Source: Solibacillus sp. FSL H8-0523
Lineage (GTDB): Bacteria; Bacillota; Bacilli; Bacillales_A; Planococcaceae
Length of the DNA: 64,000 bases
Reading direction: 5' to 3'
NCBI RefSeq assembly: GCF_038051985.1
Contig: NZ_CP150291.1
Span: forward strand, 3,658,001 to 3,722,000
The translations under genes were made by a program, and so were the position numbers. Positions 26,711-35,285 of the stretch are shown here, in pieces (position 1 is the stretch's first letter; every line of letters begins with the position of its first letter). The notes beneath the pieces are model-generated. The model did not search any database. It was not told the DNA's origin and saw only the letters and a program-made list of their open reading frames with translations.

Positions 26711-27582
26711 TTTACCTCGTCTTTCTGATATATTCTTACATAATCGATTTCAAATAATGTGGGAAATTGTGTCGTGTGATCCGGACTACCCGGCCAATCC
26801 CCGCCAATAGCGGTGTTAATATATAAATACATTTCTTCCTGTGGAATGTATTCAGTTGTTTCAAATCTTATTTCACCATCGATCAGCCATGTGAGTTTTG
26901 TGGGAGTCCACTCAATACCAAAAGTATGAAATGTATTACTATAATTTTCTCCCATATAGCTTTGTGACACGGTTTTTTTCTCATTATTTTCATCTAGCCC
27001 ATGTAAGACCATCCAAATTTCATTGGGCTTCTGACCAAGCATTTCTAAAATATCGATTTCAGGCAGCCAAGTATTCTCTTTGTTTGTCATCATCCAAAAT
27101 GCTGGGAACATACCTTGCCCACTAGGTAGCTTCGCCTTCATTTCAACTTTTCCATATAAAAAATTGAACGTGTTTTTTGTATGAACTGCACCAGATGTGA
27201 AATTTCGTCCGTGAGTGATTTCTTTTTTTGCAATTAATGTTAATAATCCATTTGCTACTTTCACATTATTTGTGGAGTAATATTGCAATTCGTTGTTTTG
27301 CCTCGCAACCAAATCCTCAACTGTCCATTTCTCTAAAGTAACTGCCACGTCCTCGAATTCATCTGCCCATATGAGCTTCCAACCATTTGGGAGCGTCTGT
27401 GTTGGGGCTATCTGTGTATGGGCTATCTCTGTATCTACTATAGTCTGGAGATTTGTATTTTGAATGATCTTATCAGCCTGCTCATGTTCCTGCGTTGTGT
27501 TAAGTCGGGCATACAAAATCCCCAACGAAATTAGAATGCAAATGATTATCCCAGTTGAAATCAAATGTACTATTTTTTTCAT
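26707..27582 (-). CDS. GH16 family beta-glucanase, membrane-anchored
   Basis: 291 residues if translation starts at the ATG at 27582, giving a signal-anchor MKKIVHLISTGIIICILISL; the binding site is weak and a start at 27642 is possible. The GH16 domain covers about 70-290. WKLIWADEFED opens it, the catalytic motif is EIDILEMLG (ExDxxE), and IGGDWPG and FEIDYVRIYQK close it, as in laminarinases. The family cuts beta-1,3 or beta-1,3/1,4-glucans. It is first in an operon with a polysaccharide synthase and a deacetylase, where it might trim or release the polymer. Confidence 0.88.
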   Translation of the reverse strand: MKKIVHLISTGIIICILISLGILYARLNTTQEHEQADKIIQNTNLQTIVDTEIAHTQIAPTQTLPNGWKLIWADEFEDVAVTLEKWTVEDLVARQNNELQYYSTNNVKVANGLLTLIAKKEITHGRNFTSGAVHTKNTFNFLYGKVEMKAKLPSGQGMFPAFWMMTNKENTWLPEIDILEMLGQKPNEIWMVLHGLDENNEKKTVSQSYMGENYSNTFHTFGIEWTPTKLTWLIDGEIRFETTEYIPQEEMYLYINTAIGGDWPGSPDHTTQFPTLFEIDYVRIYQKDEVK

Positions 27583-27755
27583 TTGTTCAACGTCACATCC
27601 ATTTATTTTATTAATTGTGAATCCTTCGATACCGATTAACATAATATGAAATGCAGTCTTTAAAAAGAACGAACAAACTTCATAATATGTTATTTATCCA
27701 GCTAGAATTGGGCATTTTTACTATATTGGGGAAATTTATAAAAAAACAATGAAAA

Positions 27756-27781
27756 AACGAATTCCAAAATCGGAATTCGTT
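27756..27781 (-). terminator. Hairpin with T-run upstream of the exopolysaccharide operon
   Basis: A 10-bp stem (AACGAATTCC / GGAATTCGTT) with loop AAAATC. On the minus strand it is followed by TTTTTTCATTG and would stop a minus-strand transcript entering the operon, yet no minus-strand gene lies upstream of it. It nearly duplicates the hairpin at 24332-24355. Confidence 0.6.
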
Positions 27782-27848
27782 ATTCGTATTTTGGTTTTGC
27801 TAATTTATTTGAATATAATATGAAACTAAAAATTAGGGAGCTGGTGTA

Positions 27849-28100
27849 GTGAGCGAAATCGATAAACGAAACAGATTAGGTGAAGAACCATTTGCTTATC
27901 AAATAATGAAAAATGGAACGGTAACAATCCATTACAGAGGTAAACAGATTAAAGTTATAAAGGATAAGGAGGCCGAGCGTCTTATAGCGAGGATTAAAGC
28001 AGTTGAAAATAATCTATTAGAAGTCCAGTTATTGTTAGCGAAAATTACGGGTAACTTTAAGCGTGGAAACGAGAAACTCGGCAAGAATAAGAGAAAATAA
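27849..28100 (+). CDS. Conserved small protein of unknown function (83 aa)
   Basis: 83 residues with a GTG start 10 nt after GGGAG. The protein is basic and soluble, with NRLGEEPFAYQI, a short beta pattern (GTVTIHYRGKQIKVIK), a helix through KEAERLIARI and the end ITGNFKRGNEK. Similar short proteins occur widely in Bacillaceae and have no known role. It is transcribed divergently from the GH16 gene and precedes the SLH protein by 175 bp. Confidence 0.65.
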   Translation: MSEIDKRNRLGEEPFAYQIMKNGTVTIHYRGKQIKVIKDKEAERLIARIKAVENNLLEVQLLLAKITGNFKRGNEKLGKNKRK

Positions 28101-28274
28101 ATTAATGTGTTAGATCCGCGTTGCACCGAGCAGTTTTATACACTAAATATTTACACATTAGGTACTATAAACTACTCATTGTAATAATAACCAAAATATC
28201 CTTTCATTATTTCGATAGTTTTATTATTTAATTGATATAATTAACTCAAACTAAAGTTCGAAAGGATATTTTTT

Positions 28275-30176
28275 ATGAAATACTTGATTAAAATTACTAC
28301 TGTATTGATGATTTTCCTTCTTCCAACCAGTATAGGAAATGTGCAGGCAAATGCAGCAGATAATACAATTCCAGCACTTGTCTCAATTGAGAGCGATAAA
28401 ACCCTTGTAGCACCTGGTGAAAAGATAAAATTTTCTGTTGGAATAGAAGATGAATCTAATTTAGAATATGTTTATTTAAAAGTGAAACCAATGCATCGTT
28501 CGATTTTAGGAACAAGCGTCCAATTACAATATGATGCCGTAATAGAAAAATACGTCGGTGCATATACAGTGCCTACGACCGCTTTCAACGAACAATGGTA
28601 TGTTTCTTTTGTAGGTGCGCGTGATGTGCACGGTAATTACATGCATTTAGAAGATGGTGATCGCGTAGTGAACAACTGGGTATCTCCAATTTCGTTCATT
28701 ATTTTTGATGGCAATGATACTGTAGGGCCAACCTTTGAGCAAAAAGGTTCGTTAACATTAAACGTAACAGGACCTTTTGATTTCACAAAAAATCTATTTA
28801 TTTACGATGATGTCGATACGGATGTTGAAAAATCAGTGAAAGTTACACACAATATCCCTAACAAAACAGTTGGCACATTCATTGTGAATTATGAAGCAGC
28901 AGATGCTACTGGAAACCGTTCTACGTTTAGCCAAGAAGTAAAGCTAAGCGATTTAGAGGCACCAGTTTTACACAATGTTGCGAATCGTACTATTTTTGTA
29001 GGCGATCATTTCGAAGTATTAGCAGGTATTCAAGCAACGGACAACTTAGATGGTGACTTATCGAAGGCCATCTCGTTTTCTGGAAATGTAAATACCTCAA
29101 AAACCGGCGACTATACAGTAACGTATAAAGTAACCGATAAAGCGGGCAATATGACGCGTCAAACTGTTAAAATTACAGTTATGGCAAAGCAAAGCGTTAC
29201 GATTACAGGAACTGAGGATGAACTGTTACTACTAAACAACGCATTTGATCCACTAGCAGGTGTCAAAGTGATGGACAGTTCAAAACAAGCTGTAACGGCT
29301 AATCTTACAGTTCAAAGCTCTGTCAAAACCGACGTAGTAGGTCGTTATTCAGTGAAATATACGTTTGATAAAGAAGGTTATGAGCCCCTTACTGTATATC
29401 GTCAAATTACGGTAGCCCCGTACAATAGCCCTCGTATCGAAGGCTTAAAGGACATGTATCTATTTAAAGGTGAAGCTTTGACAATGCCTACAAACATAAA
29501 AGCTTATAATGTAATGGGACTGCAAATCAATGGGGTTCAAATGAAAACTGACCGACCAGTTGCGGCTACTGGCGATTATGCTGTGACGTTTTCAGTGATA
29601 GATCATTACGGCTATTCCTACGAGGAAACAAAAAAATTAACCGTCCTTGCGAAAGAAGCTTCGTTTATCGATGTACCGGTTGCCCATCCGTATTTTAAAG
29701 AAATTCAGCTTATGAAAGAAATGAAAATCATTAATGGCTACCCAGACAAAACATTTAAACCAGCATCTTCTATTTCGCGTCAGCATGTAGCGGCGCTCAT
29801 TTATCGCAGCGGGATTTCATTAGAGCCTATTCGTGAAAAAATAACGTTTGCTGATGTACCCGAATCACATCCATATTACACAGAAATTATGGCACTGTAT
29901 CAAGCAGGTATTATCGATGGATCAAATGGCAAGTTCAATCCAAATAATGCGCTGACACGTGCACAATTAGCGAAAATTTTAGTAAATGCCTTTAAACTAG
30001 AGCTTCAACCAGCGAATGTATTGCCTTTTGCAGATACTGACAATCATTGGGCAAAAGACTATATAAATAATTTATCGTCCAACGGTATTACAATCGGTTC
30101 ACAAGGACGTTTTAATCCGAACGATCAAGTAAGCCGTATGCATTACGCTACTTTTATGTATCGTATTGTTCAATAA
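28275..30176 (+). CDS. S-layer-homology surface protein with Ig-like domains
   Basis: 633 residues. A signal peptide ends near residue 27 (QANA). An N-terminal beta domain (about 35-165) is followed by several Ig-like units of the DUF5011/HYR kind (about 165-460), recognisable by repeated GDYTVTYKVTDKAGN-like strands. Three SLH motifs occupy about 468-633 (INGYPDKTFKPASSISRQ, IIDGSNGKFNPNNALTRAQ, ITIGSQGRFNPNDQVSRM). SLH domains bind pyruvylated secondary cell-wall polymer, so the protein is held on the wall with the Ig part outward. AAAGGATA lies before the ATG. Confidence 0.92.
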   Translation: MKYLIKITTVLMIFLLPTSIGNVQANAADNTIPALVSIESDKTLVAPGEKIKFSVGIEDESNLEYVYLKVKPMHRSILGTSVQLQYDAVIEKYVGAYTVPTTAFNEQWYVSFVGARDVHGNYMHLEDGDRVVNNWVSPISFIIFDGNDTVGPTFEQKGSLTLNVTGPFDFTKNLFIYDDVDTDVEKSVKVTHNIPNKTVGTFIVNYEAADATGNRSTFSQEVKLSDLEAPVLHNVANRTIFVGDHFEVLAGIQATDNLDGDLSKAISFSGNVNTSKTGDYTVTYKVTDKAGNMTRQTVKITVMAKQSVTITGTEDELLLLNNAFDPLAGVKVMDSSKQAVTANLTVQSSVKTDVVGRYSVKYTFDKEGYEPLTVYRQITVAPYNSPRIEGLKDMYLFKGEALTMPTNIKAYNVMGLQINGVQMKTDRPVAATGDYAVTFSVIDHYGYSYEETKKLTVLAKEASFIDVPVAHPYFKEIQLMKEMKIINGYPDKTFKPASSISRQHVAALIYRSGISLEPIREKITFADVPESHPYYTEIMALYQAGIIDGSNGKFNPNNALTRAQLAKILVNAFKLELQPANVLPFADTDNHWAKDYINNLSSNGITIGSQGRFNPNDQVSRMHYATFMYRIVQ

Positions 30177-30190
30177 AAATGATAGAAAAG

Positions 30191-30222
30191 GGGGCGTCCG
30201 GGAAGTAATTTCGGGACGCCTC
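30191..30222 (+). terminator. GC-rich terminator after the SLH gene
   Basis: Stem GGCGTCC / GGACGCC extended by G-C and G-T pairs, 14 nt past the stop; the following TCCTTTG is only moderately T-rich. Confidence 0.6.
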
Positions 30223-30305
30223 CTTTGCGACGAGGATGGTGAGAATTTATTCTGACCACCGCAGAAGCACCGCACTTAAGCGGTTAATTAATACTTGAAC
30301 GAAGT

Positions 30306-30337
30306 ACTGTCCGAAAAGTAAACACTTTTCGGACAGT
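30306..30337 (+). terminator. Second terminator between converging genes
   Basis: Perfect 14-bp stem ACTGTCCGAAAAGT / ACTTTTCGGACAGT with a 4-nt loop, followed by CCCTTTATTTTT on the plus strand. It separates the SLH gene from the converging MFS gene. Confidence 0.8.
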
Positions 30338-30383
30338 CCCTTTATTTTTAGTGCAGTTCAGCTATATTCGGATGTCATATATC

Positions 30384-31541
30384 TCATACAGCTGATTCCA
30401 TTTTTGTTTCTTTGACTTTTTGCGTACTAAGGAAAAAACTAAGAATGGCTGCAATGCTACAAACATATGGAAGGAAAGTATAACCCCATTTAGAAATAAC
30501 AAAACCACCAAGCATTGATCCAAGCGTAATACCAATATACAAAGCAGTCATATTCCACGCCATCGCACTTCCTCGATCGTTCGGATACTCAACCACTAAC
30601 CTTGCTGTATATGATGTAAATCCTGCATATCCAACTAAGGCCCATAAGAACAACAAGAAATAAATCCAAATACCTGATGTAAAGAATATGCCTAAGCAAA
30701 CGAGTACGAGCGTTAAGAAAATGAGTGTAACTTTTGAAATTTTCTTTTCTCCAAATCTATCTGTTAATTGACCACCTGTAAGGCTTCCTATAACAGCACC
30801 AATACCATAAAAAATAATAGCTGTAGCGATTTCTGATGATGAGAATCTAATCTCAGAGTAAAGGGCCGCACCTAAGTAAACATATAGAGCATACATTGCA
30901 ATTGCCCAACTAGCTGTAACGCTAACTGAACCAAATATTCTTAGTAAATTCCCCCCGAGTAGATTCCTAGTTGAATTGCTTTTCGGTTCATTTCTCCATG
31001 TTATAAAATTTACTACTGCCAATATCAATCCCATAATAGCCAGTGCTACAAATACTGAGCGCCAACCAAGAAAATGCTCTAACAATGTACCGAATGGTGC
31101 TCCCGCCCAAAGAGCTGTTAAGTGCCCTGATGCAAGAATCGAAAGCCATGTCCCTGTCCGATTAGGTGGTGCAATATCGCCAATAATTGCGTAAAGCAAC
31201 GGAGCAATTGCAGCAACTGATAAACCAACTAAAATACGACTAATAATTAACCAAAAAAATGAAGGAGCAAAAGCAGTTAGTATATTAGAAATGACGAACA
31301 ACACTAAACCAAATGTAATGTATGATCTCCGTCCATTTTTATCTGACAGCCATCCAAAGAAAGGAGCGAAAATAGCATATGTGATTGCAAAAACGGTAAC
31401 CATCCATCCAGTCATTGCAGAACTCACTTGATACGCATCCGAAATAAACGGTAATAACGGAGAAACTACAAATAGGTCAATTCCTATTAAAAACAAAGTA
31501 ATCCAACCAACACCTAAACTTACTCTCCCTCGCTCCCCCAT
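30384..31541 (-). CDS. MFS transporter
   Basis: 385 residues from the ATG at 31541, which sits 6 nt after GGAGG; a TTG 18 nt upstream is less likely. Twelve hydrophobic segments are present, with the MFS signature GWLSDKNGRR between helices 2 and 3 and GQLTDRFGEKK in the second half. The RILVGLSVAAIAPL stretch resembles motif C-type drug-proton antiporters (AraJ/PbuE-like DHA1). The substrate cannot be told. No regulator is adjacent. It faces the SLH gene and ends 46 nt from that gene's second terminator. Confidence 0.88.
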   Translation of the reverse strand: MGERGRVSLGVGWITLFLIGIDLFVVSPLLPFISDAYQVSSAMTGWMVTVFAITYAIFAPFFGWLSDKNGRRSYITFGLVLFVISNILTAFAPSFFWLIISRILVGLSVAAIAPLLYAIIGDIAPPNRTGTWLSILASGHLTALWAGAPFGTLLEHFLGWRSVFVALAIMGLILAVVNFITWRNEPKSNSTRNLLGGNLLRIFGSVSVTASWAIAMYALYVYLGAALYSEIRFSSSEIATAIIFYGIGAVIGSLTGGQLTDRFGEKKISKVTLIFLTLVLVCLGIFFTSGIWIYFLLFLWALVGYAGFTSYTARLVVEYPNDRGSAMAWNMTALYIGITLGSMLGGFVISKWGYTFLPYVCSIAAILSFFLSTQKVKETKMESAV

Positions 31542-31855
31542 TACATCCTCCAAATCCAATTATTATTACATGTATATTATTCATAGTTGTAAAAAAAGGA
31601 CTTCTTGTTCAAGTAAACTGCTCTTTTCGTTCAATAAGAAAAAAGAGACGCATATTAAACAATTGCGCCCGATTGTTGTATAAGGGGTTGCATCAGATTT
31701 ATGCATTTACAAGATTTAGTACAACAAAGTTCCCAAACATTTGGACGTTTTTTTAAAGTAGCAGATTACATTTGTTTTTCAGCCATTGCTAATTAAAGGA
31801 TAGGTGCTTAGAGGGTGCTTTTTTCTTCAACTAACGCCCTAACATCAATAAAAAA

Positions 31856-31890
31856 GCATATAGATTCGCTCACTTTGCGCGTCTATATGC
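31856..31890. terminator. Terminator beside rlmD-tail repeat copy 4
   Basis: A 9-bp stem GCATATAGA / TCTATATGC with a longer loop holding a partial GCG/CGC pairing, A-run on the left and TTTTATATTTTTA on the right. No complete plus-strand gene precedes it. Confidence 0.65.
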
Positions 31891-31902
31891 CTTTTATATT
31901 TT

Positions 31903-31962
31903 TATACTAACTCTAATCAAGCAACAACCGTTCACAATGTAGCGAGTGTTGAGCATGGACAT
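31903..31962 (-). repeat. Degenerate copy 4 of the rlmD 3' end
   Basis: Starts with TATACTAACTCTAATCAAGC and keeps TTCACAATG, both matching the rlmD tail, with one 2-nt insertion. It is the same orientation as rlmD and follows a terminator 13 nt away, as at the other copies. Confidence 0.65.
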
Positions 31963-32030
31963 TTTAAATAAAGAGATGTATTAGAATCACTCAGCTTAAT
32001 CTTTAGAGGTTATTATAAATCTGTATCTGA

Positions 32031-32369
32031 TCATTTAATAATAATTTTCTGATCGATTTCACTAATAAAAGAATTTAAAACATCAATTTGCTCTTCTAAT
32101 TTTTTCTTGTGCTGAATTAATATAGCTTGCGTATTAATCTCTTCCTGTTCTAAACTCAGCGTTGAAATATTTTCTCTTATATTCTCAATTGACATGCCTA
32201 GATTTCGAAAACATTTAATTAATTTTAAAAGTTCAATGTCTTGTTCATCAAATATTCGATGCTCTTGTTCATTTCTTTTTATCGGTGGAATTAAATCTAT
32301 TCTTTCATAGTATCGAATTGAACTTGCAGGAATTTCAATTAAGAGGCTCGCTTGTTGAATTGTATACAC
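32031..32369 (-). CDS. MerR-family transcriptional regulator
   Basis: 112 residues with a GTG start 7 nt after AAGGAGG. The N-terminal winged helix-turn-helix (YTIQQASLLIEIPASSIRYYERIDLIPP) is followed by a dimerising coiled coil (about 75-108). There are no cysteines in the usual metal-binding or thiol-sensing places. It is shaped like the AdhR/NmlR branch, which responds to aldehydes or electrophiles. It is divergent from a DJ-1/PfpI gene and the gap holds a MerR-type promoter, so it very probably controls that gene. Confidence 0.9.
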   Translation of the reverse strand: MYTIQQASLLIEIPASSIRYYERIDLIPPIKRNEQEHRIFDEQDIELLKLIKCFRNLGMSIENIRENISTLSLEQEEINTQAILIQHKKKLEEQIDVLNSFISEIDQKIIIK

Positions 32370-32381
32370 GAAGTGTCCTCC

Positions 32382-32412
32382 TTGACTTAAAGTATGGTTT
32401 AACCTTTAAGGT
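32382..32412 (+). promoter_or_regulatory. MerR-type promoter with 19-bp spacer and dyad
   Basis: TTGACT (32382-32387) and TAAGGT (32407-32412) are separated by 19 bp, the over-long spacing typical of MerR-activated promoters. Within it TTAAAG (32387-32392) and CTTTAA (32404-32409) form an inverted repeat. It points to the DJ-1 gene starting at 32444. Confidence 0.65.
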
Positions 32413-32443
32413 TGATAGTATCAAACTTAAAGGAGATTTCATA

Positions 32444-33130
32444 GTGAAAAAGATCTTATTAGTAGTAACCAATATTTCTAAATATCCCAATTTACAACGT
32501 GCAACAGGGTTATGGTTAGGGGAAGCTGTTCACTTTGCAGCTGAAATGGAAAAAGAAGGTTATCAAATTGATTTTGTGAGTCCTAAAGGTGGTCATACGC
32601 CACTTGACCCACACAGTTTACAAGCTGATCAAATGACAGAATTAGATTGGAAATATTACGCAAATGCAGATTTCTTAAATAAACTAAGCACTACTTTGCC
32701 GGCTGACTCTATTAACCCGAATGATTATGATGCTATCTATTATGCAGGTGGTCATGGAGTTATGTGGGATTTCGCAGAAGATGAAAACCTACAAAACATT
32801 GCAAGTACGATTCACGCTAACGGTGGTGTTGTTTCTGCCGTTTGTCATGGAGTTGTTGGATTATTAAATATTAAAGATGGCGACGGTGAATATTTAATTA
32901 AAAATACTAAAGTGACTGGTTTTAGTAACACAGAAGAAATTGCTGTTGGACTAGATAAAGTCGTTCCATTTTTAACTGAAGATGAACTTGTTCGTAAAGG
33001 GGCTAATTACGTAAAAGATGCTGATTGGTCAGTATTCACTGTAACTGATAATCGTATCGTCACAGGACAAAATCCCGCATCAGGTGGCGCAGTTGCCAAA
33101 GATGTAATTAAATTATTAAAATCACTTTAA
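32444..33130 (+). CDS. DJ-1/PfpI family protein (Hsp31/glyoxalase-like)
   Basis: 228 residues from a GTG at 32444 preceded by AAAGGAG. The nucleophile elbow is SAVCHGVVG (C134, H135), and E27 in GEAVHF completes the Hsp31-type triad. AGGHGVMWDF forms the oxyanion region. Members act as methylglyoxal-consuming glyoxalase III, deglycases or chaperones. Control by the divergent MerR protein fits an aldehyde or electrophile response like AdhR-YraA of B. subtilis. The nitroreductase gene follows after 227 bp. Confidence 0.9.
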   Translation: MKKILLVVTNISKYPNLQRATGLWLGEAVHFAAEMEKEGYQIDFVSPKGGHTPLDPHSLQADQMTELDWKYYANADFLNKLSTTLPADSINPNDYDAIYYAGGHGVMWDFAEDENLQNIASTIHANGGVVSAVCHGVVGLLNIKDGDGEYLIKNTKVTGFSNTEEIAVGLDKVVPFLTEDELVRKGANYVKDADWSVFTVTDNRIVTGQNPASGGAVAKDVIKLLKSL

Positions 33131-33357
33131 TCTTTACTTATGTAAAATTACGTTTAAATAACTTACCGAGCTAATACAAAGTTCGCTCAATATTTAAATT
33201 GATGAGCAAAAGCAGATGTTTTAAAGGTGATATACGTTCACTTCATAAACACCTACTCTTTTATATTTAATACGAACGATCAAAGCTAACGAATTAATAG
33301 ATTACTAATACATGACTTATCAATAAATTTAAATTTCAATAATAGAGGATGATACAT

Positions 33358-33987
33358 ATGCTACAACAGAAAACAGCTTTAGAAAAATTAATGGATGAAC
33401 GTAAATCAGTGCGTAAATATGAGCCTGGTGTTACAATTCCTCGCGAAACAATCCAACATATCCTAGAACAAGCAACATCAGCTCCATCATCAAGTAACTT
33501 ACAACCTTGGCGCTTTCTTGTTATCGATGATCAAGAACAAAAGAAAGAATTGCGTATTGCTGGTTTTAATCAAGCACAAATTGAAACATCATCAGCGATT
33601 ATTGCTGTTTTAGGCGACAATGAAATGTATAAAAATGCGAAACAAATTAATGATTTAAATGTTGAACTAGGCTATATGCCACGTGATATTGCTGATATGA
33701 TGATTTCAAATTCTGAGTCTGCATATAGTAATTTTTCTGAAATTGAACGCACAAACATTGCACATTTAGATGTCGGTTTAATTTCTATGCAAATCGTACT
33801 TTTAGCGAAAGACATGGGCTATGAAACAGTAATAATGGGTGGCTTTGATAAAGTAGCTTTCGCTAAAAAATACGAGCTTCCTGCAAACGAATTACCAATG
33901 GTTTTAATTGCTATCGGAAAAGCTGCAGTACCAGCACGTAATTCATCACGCTTACCATTCGAACAAATTATTCGTTTTTCTAAATAA
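33358..33987 (+). CDS. Nitroreductase family protein
   Basis: 209 residues from the ATG at 33358, nine nt after AGAGG; the ATG at 33349 touches the binding site. FMN-binding features are the N-terminal RKSVRKYEPG, SAPSSSNLQPWRF and the C-terminal GGFDK...IGKA region. Enzymes of this group reduce quinones, nitroaromatics or other electrophiles with NAD(P)H, so the pairing with MerR and DJ-1 makes an electrophile-stress module. After the stop the same frame continues into a MarR-like remnant. Confidence 0.9.
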   Translation: MLQQKTALEKLMDERKSVRKYEPGVTIPRETIQHILEQATSAPSSSNLQPWRFLVIDDQEQKKELRIAGFNQAQIETSSAIIAVLGDNEMYKNAKQINDLNVELGYMPRDIADMMISNSESAYSNFSEIERTNIAHLDVGLISMQIVLLAKDMGYETVIMGGFDKVAFAKKYELPANELPMVLIAIGKAAVPARNSSRLPFEQIIRFSK

Positions 33988-34107
33988 GAACATTTTGTTT
34001 CTTCTTTAGTAAGAAAAGGTAGTGTCACACAAAAGGTACTACTACAATCCTTAGCAATTGATCAGTCTGCGATTACGCGCTATTTAATCGAAAAAAAGCT
34101 GTGCTAA
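33988..34107 (+). pseudogene. Remnant of a MarR-type regulator
   Basis: In frame after the nitroreductase stop lies about 39 codons ending TAA at 34105-34107. GSVTQKVLLQSLAIDQSAITRYL reads like the recognition helix region of MarR proteins (LA.ID.SAITRYL..LE). There is no start or binding site, and the domain is cut after the helix. It is best explained as the stump of a MarR gene removed by deletion. Confidence 0.55.
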
Positions 34108-34143
34108 AATCCCCTACAACGTGGATTTTTGACACAGCTTTTT
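34091..34143. terminator. Long bidirectional terminator
   Basis: Outer stem AAAAAAGCTGTG / CACAGCTTTTTT with an inner stem AAAATCC / GGATTTT, followed by T-runs. It overlaps the end of the MarR remnant and precedes repeat copy 5 by 13 nt. Confidence 0.85.
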
Positions 34144-34156
34144 TTATTGTACTTTC

Positions 34157-34240
34157 TATACTAACTCCAACCATGCAACCGCTTCACAATGTGTGGAGTG
34201 TATGTGGCAACACATTGGTGCTGGTGGGTTTAAGTAATTG
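34157..34240 (-). repeat. Copy 5 of the rlmD 3' end (best preserved)
   Basis: 34157-34194 matches rlmD 36340-36377 at 34 of 38 bases without gaps. On the minus strand it encodes [11 protein letters not shown] followed by TAG, exactly the RlmD C-terminus, and after a small insertion also LPHT. Similarity to copy 2 extends to about 34240 (GGTGGGTTTA...TTGGCTTGG). Confidence 0.85.
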
Positions 34241-34483
34241 GCTTGGTCCTACAATCGAAGTACCTAGCCCTTTTTAGTATTCCTAAATTTTTATTTTGGA
34301 ATGTTATTAGATTAATTTTTATATGCTTTATTATAAATCCTTTCTTTATTAAAGCATCCCGTTAGTTGAATAGTAAAAGAGATGCTATTTCGATTGTTTC
34401 TATCTAATAAAAGTGAAATGGATAAAGGTGTTGAAATGATTAAGAAACATTAAAATTGCCTCAATTAGAAATGGAGAGAATAT
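34241..34483. other. Gene-free stretch upstream of the Crp-like regulator
   Basis: About 240 AT-rich bases. With the repeat and terminator this makes a 375-bp non-coding interval. It presumably contains the promoter of the regulator; no operator or further gene was recognised. Confidence 0.35.
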
Positions 34484-35071
34484 ATGATTGATATACTTTT
34501 AAAATATATGTCTGACTTTACTTTAATCAGCGAAGATGAACAGCGGGCAATCTCTGAAAGTTTACGAATTGATGAATATAAAAAAGGACAATATCTTCTT
34601 AGACAAGGAGAACTTCCATCCATTAAATGTTATTTCGTATTAATGGGGTGTGTTAGGCAGTTTTTTATAGATGAATCAGGTAAAGAAGTAACATCAAATT
34701 TTTTTACTGAAGATCAAGCTATTCCAATTATCAACGAAAAGACTCAAGATGACTTATCAAAGTATTCATTAGTGTGTGTTGAAGATTGCATATTAGTTGT
34801 TGGTGATGTTGATTCTGAAAATACGATGTTTAACAAATACCCACAACTTGAAATTATGATACGCAAAATGATGGAAATAAAAGTCGGTGAAATACAAGAA
34901 CAATTCGGTGAATTTATTGGTTCTTCTCCAGAAGAACGATACGAATCCGTTTTAAGGAAACGCCCCGAGTTAATTGACCGTGTACCACAACATCAATTAG
35001 CTAGTTATCTTGGAATTACTCCTGAGTCGTTAAGTAGAATAAAAAAACGAATTAAAAAAAATATATTATAA
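34484..35071 (+). CDS. Crp/Fnr-family regulator
   Basis: 195 residues. A cyclic-nucleotide-binding-type beta barrel (about 25-110; YLLRQGELPSIKCYFVLMGCVR) is followed by the dimer helix and a C-terminal helix-turn-helix, VPQHQLASYLGITPESLSR. No cysteine cluster for an FNR iron-sulphur centre and no clear cAMP-binding RxS motif are seen, so the signal is unknown. The closest resemblance is to the Crp-like regulators that sit beside redox enzymes in Bacteroidetes and Bacilli. The oxidoreductase gene follows 214 bp later on the same strand. Confidence 0.88.
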   Translation: MIDILLKYMSDFTLISEDEQRAISESLRIDEYKKGQYLLRQGELPSIKCYFVLMGCVRQFFIDESGKEVTSNFFTEDQAIPIINEKTQDDLSKYSLVCVEDCILVVGDVDSENTMFNKYPQLEIMIRKMMEIKVGEIQEQFGEFIGSSPEERYESVLRKRPELIDRVPQHQLASYLGITPESLSRIKKRIKKNIL

Positions 35072-35285
35072 AATGGATTTCATCCTCAATTATCCCGCAT
35101 CACAATAGAACTAAGCATCGAAGACTAACTCACCAAACATCATTGAACCAAATCCCCCCCTTACTCTTTGTGATAACCACTAAAAAAATTTTATAAAGCC
35201 TGTAGAAATTAACTTAAGTCAATGAACGGTTTTTATCCCCTCGTTATTATTAAATCAAAGATATTAACATTTGGAGGAGATTTTT

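Larger units (their letters stand above)
31542..32030. other. Non-coding region with terminator and rlmD-tail repeat
   Basis: 489 bp. It holds the MFS promoter region, a 31-codon frame at 31701-31796 (MHLQDLVQQSSQTFGRFF...) without a good binding site, the terminator at 31856-31890 and repeat copy 4 at 31903-31962. The short frame resembles nothing I recognise and may be a decayed fragment. Confidence 0.5.
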
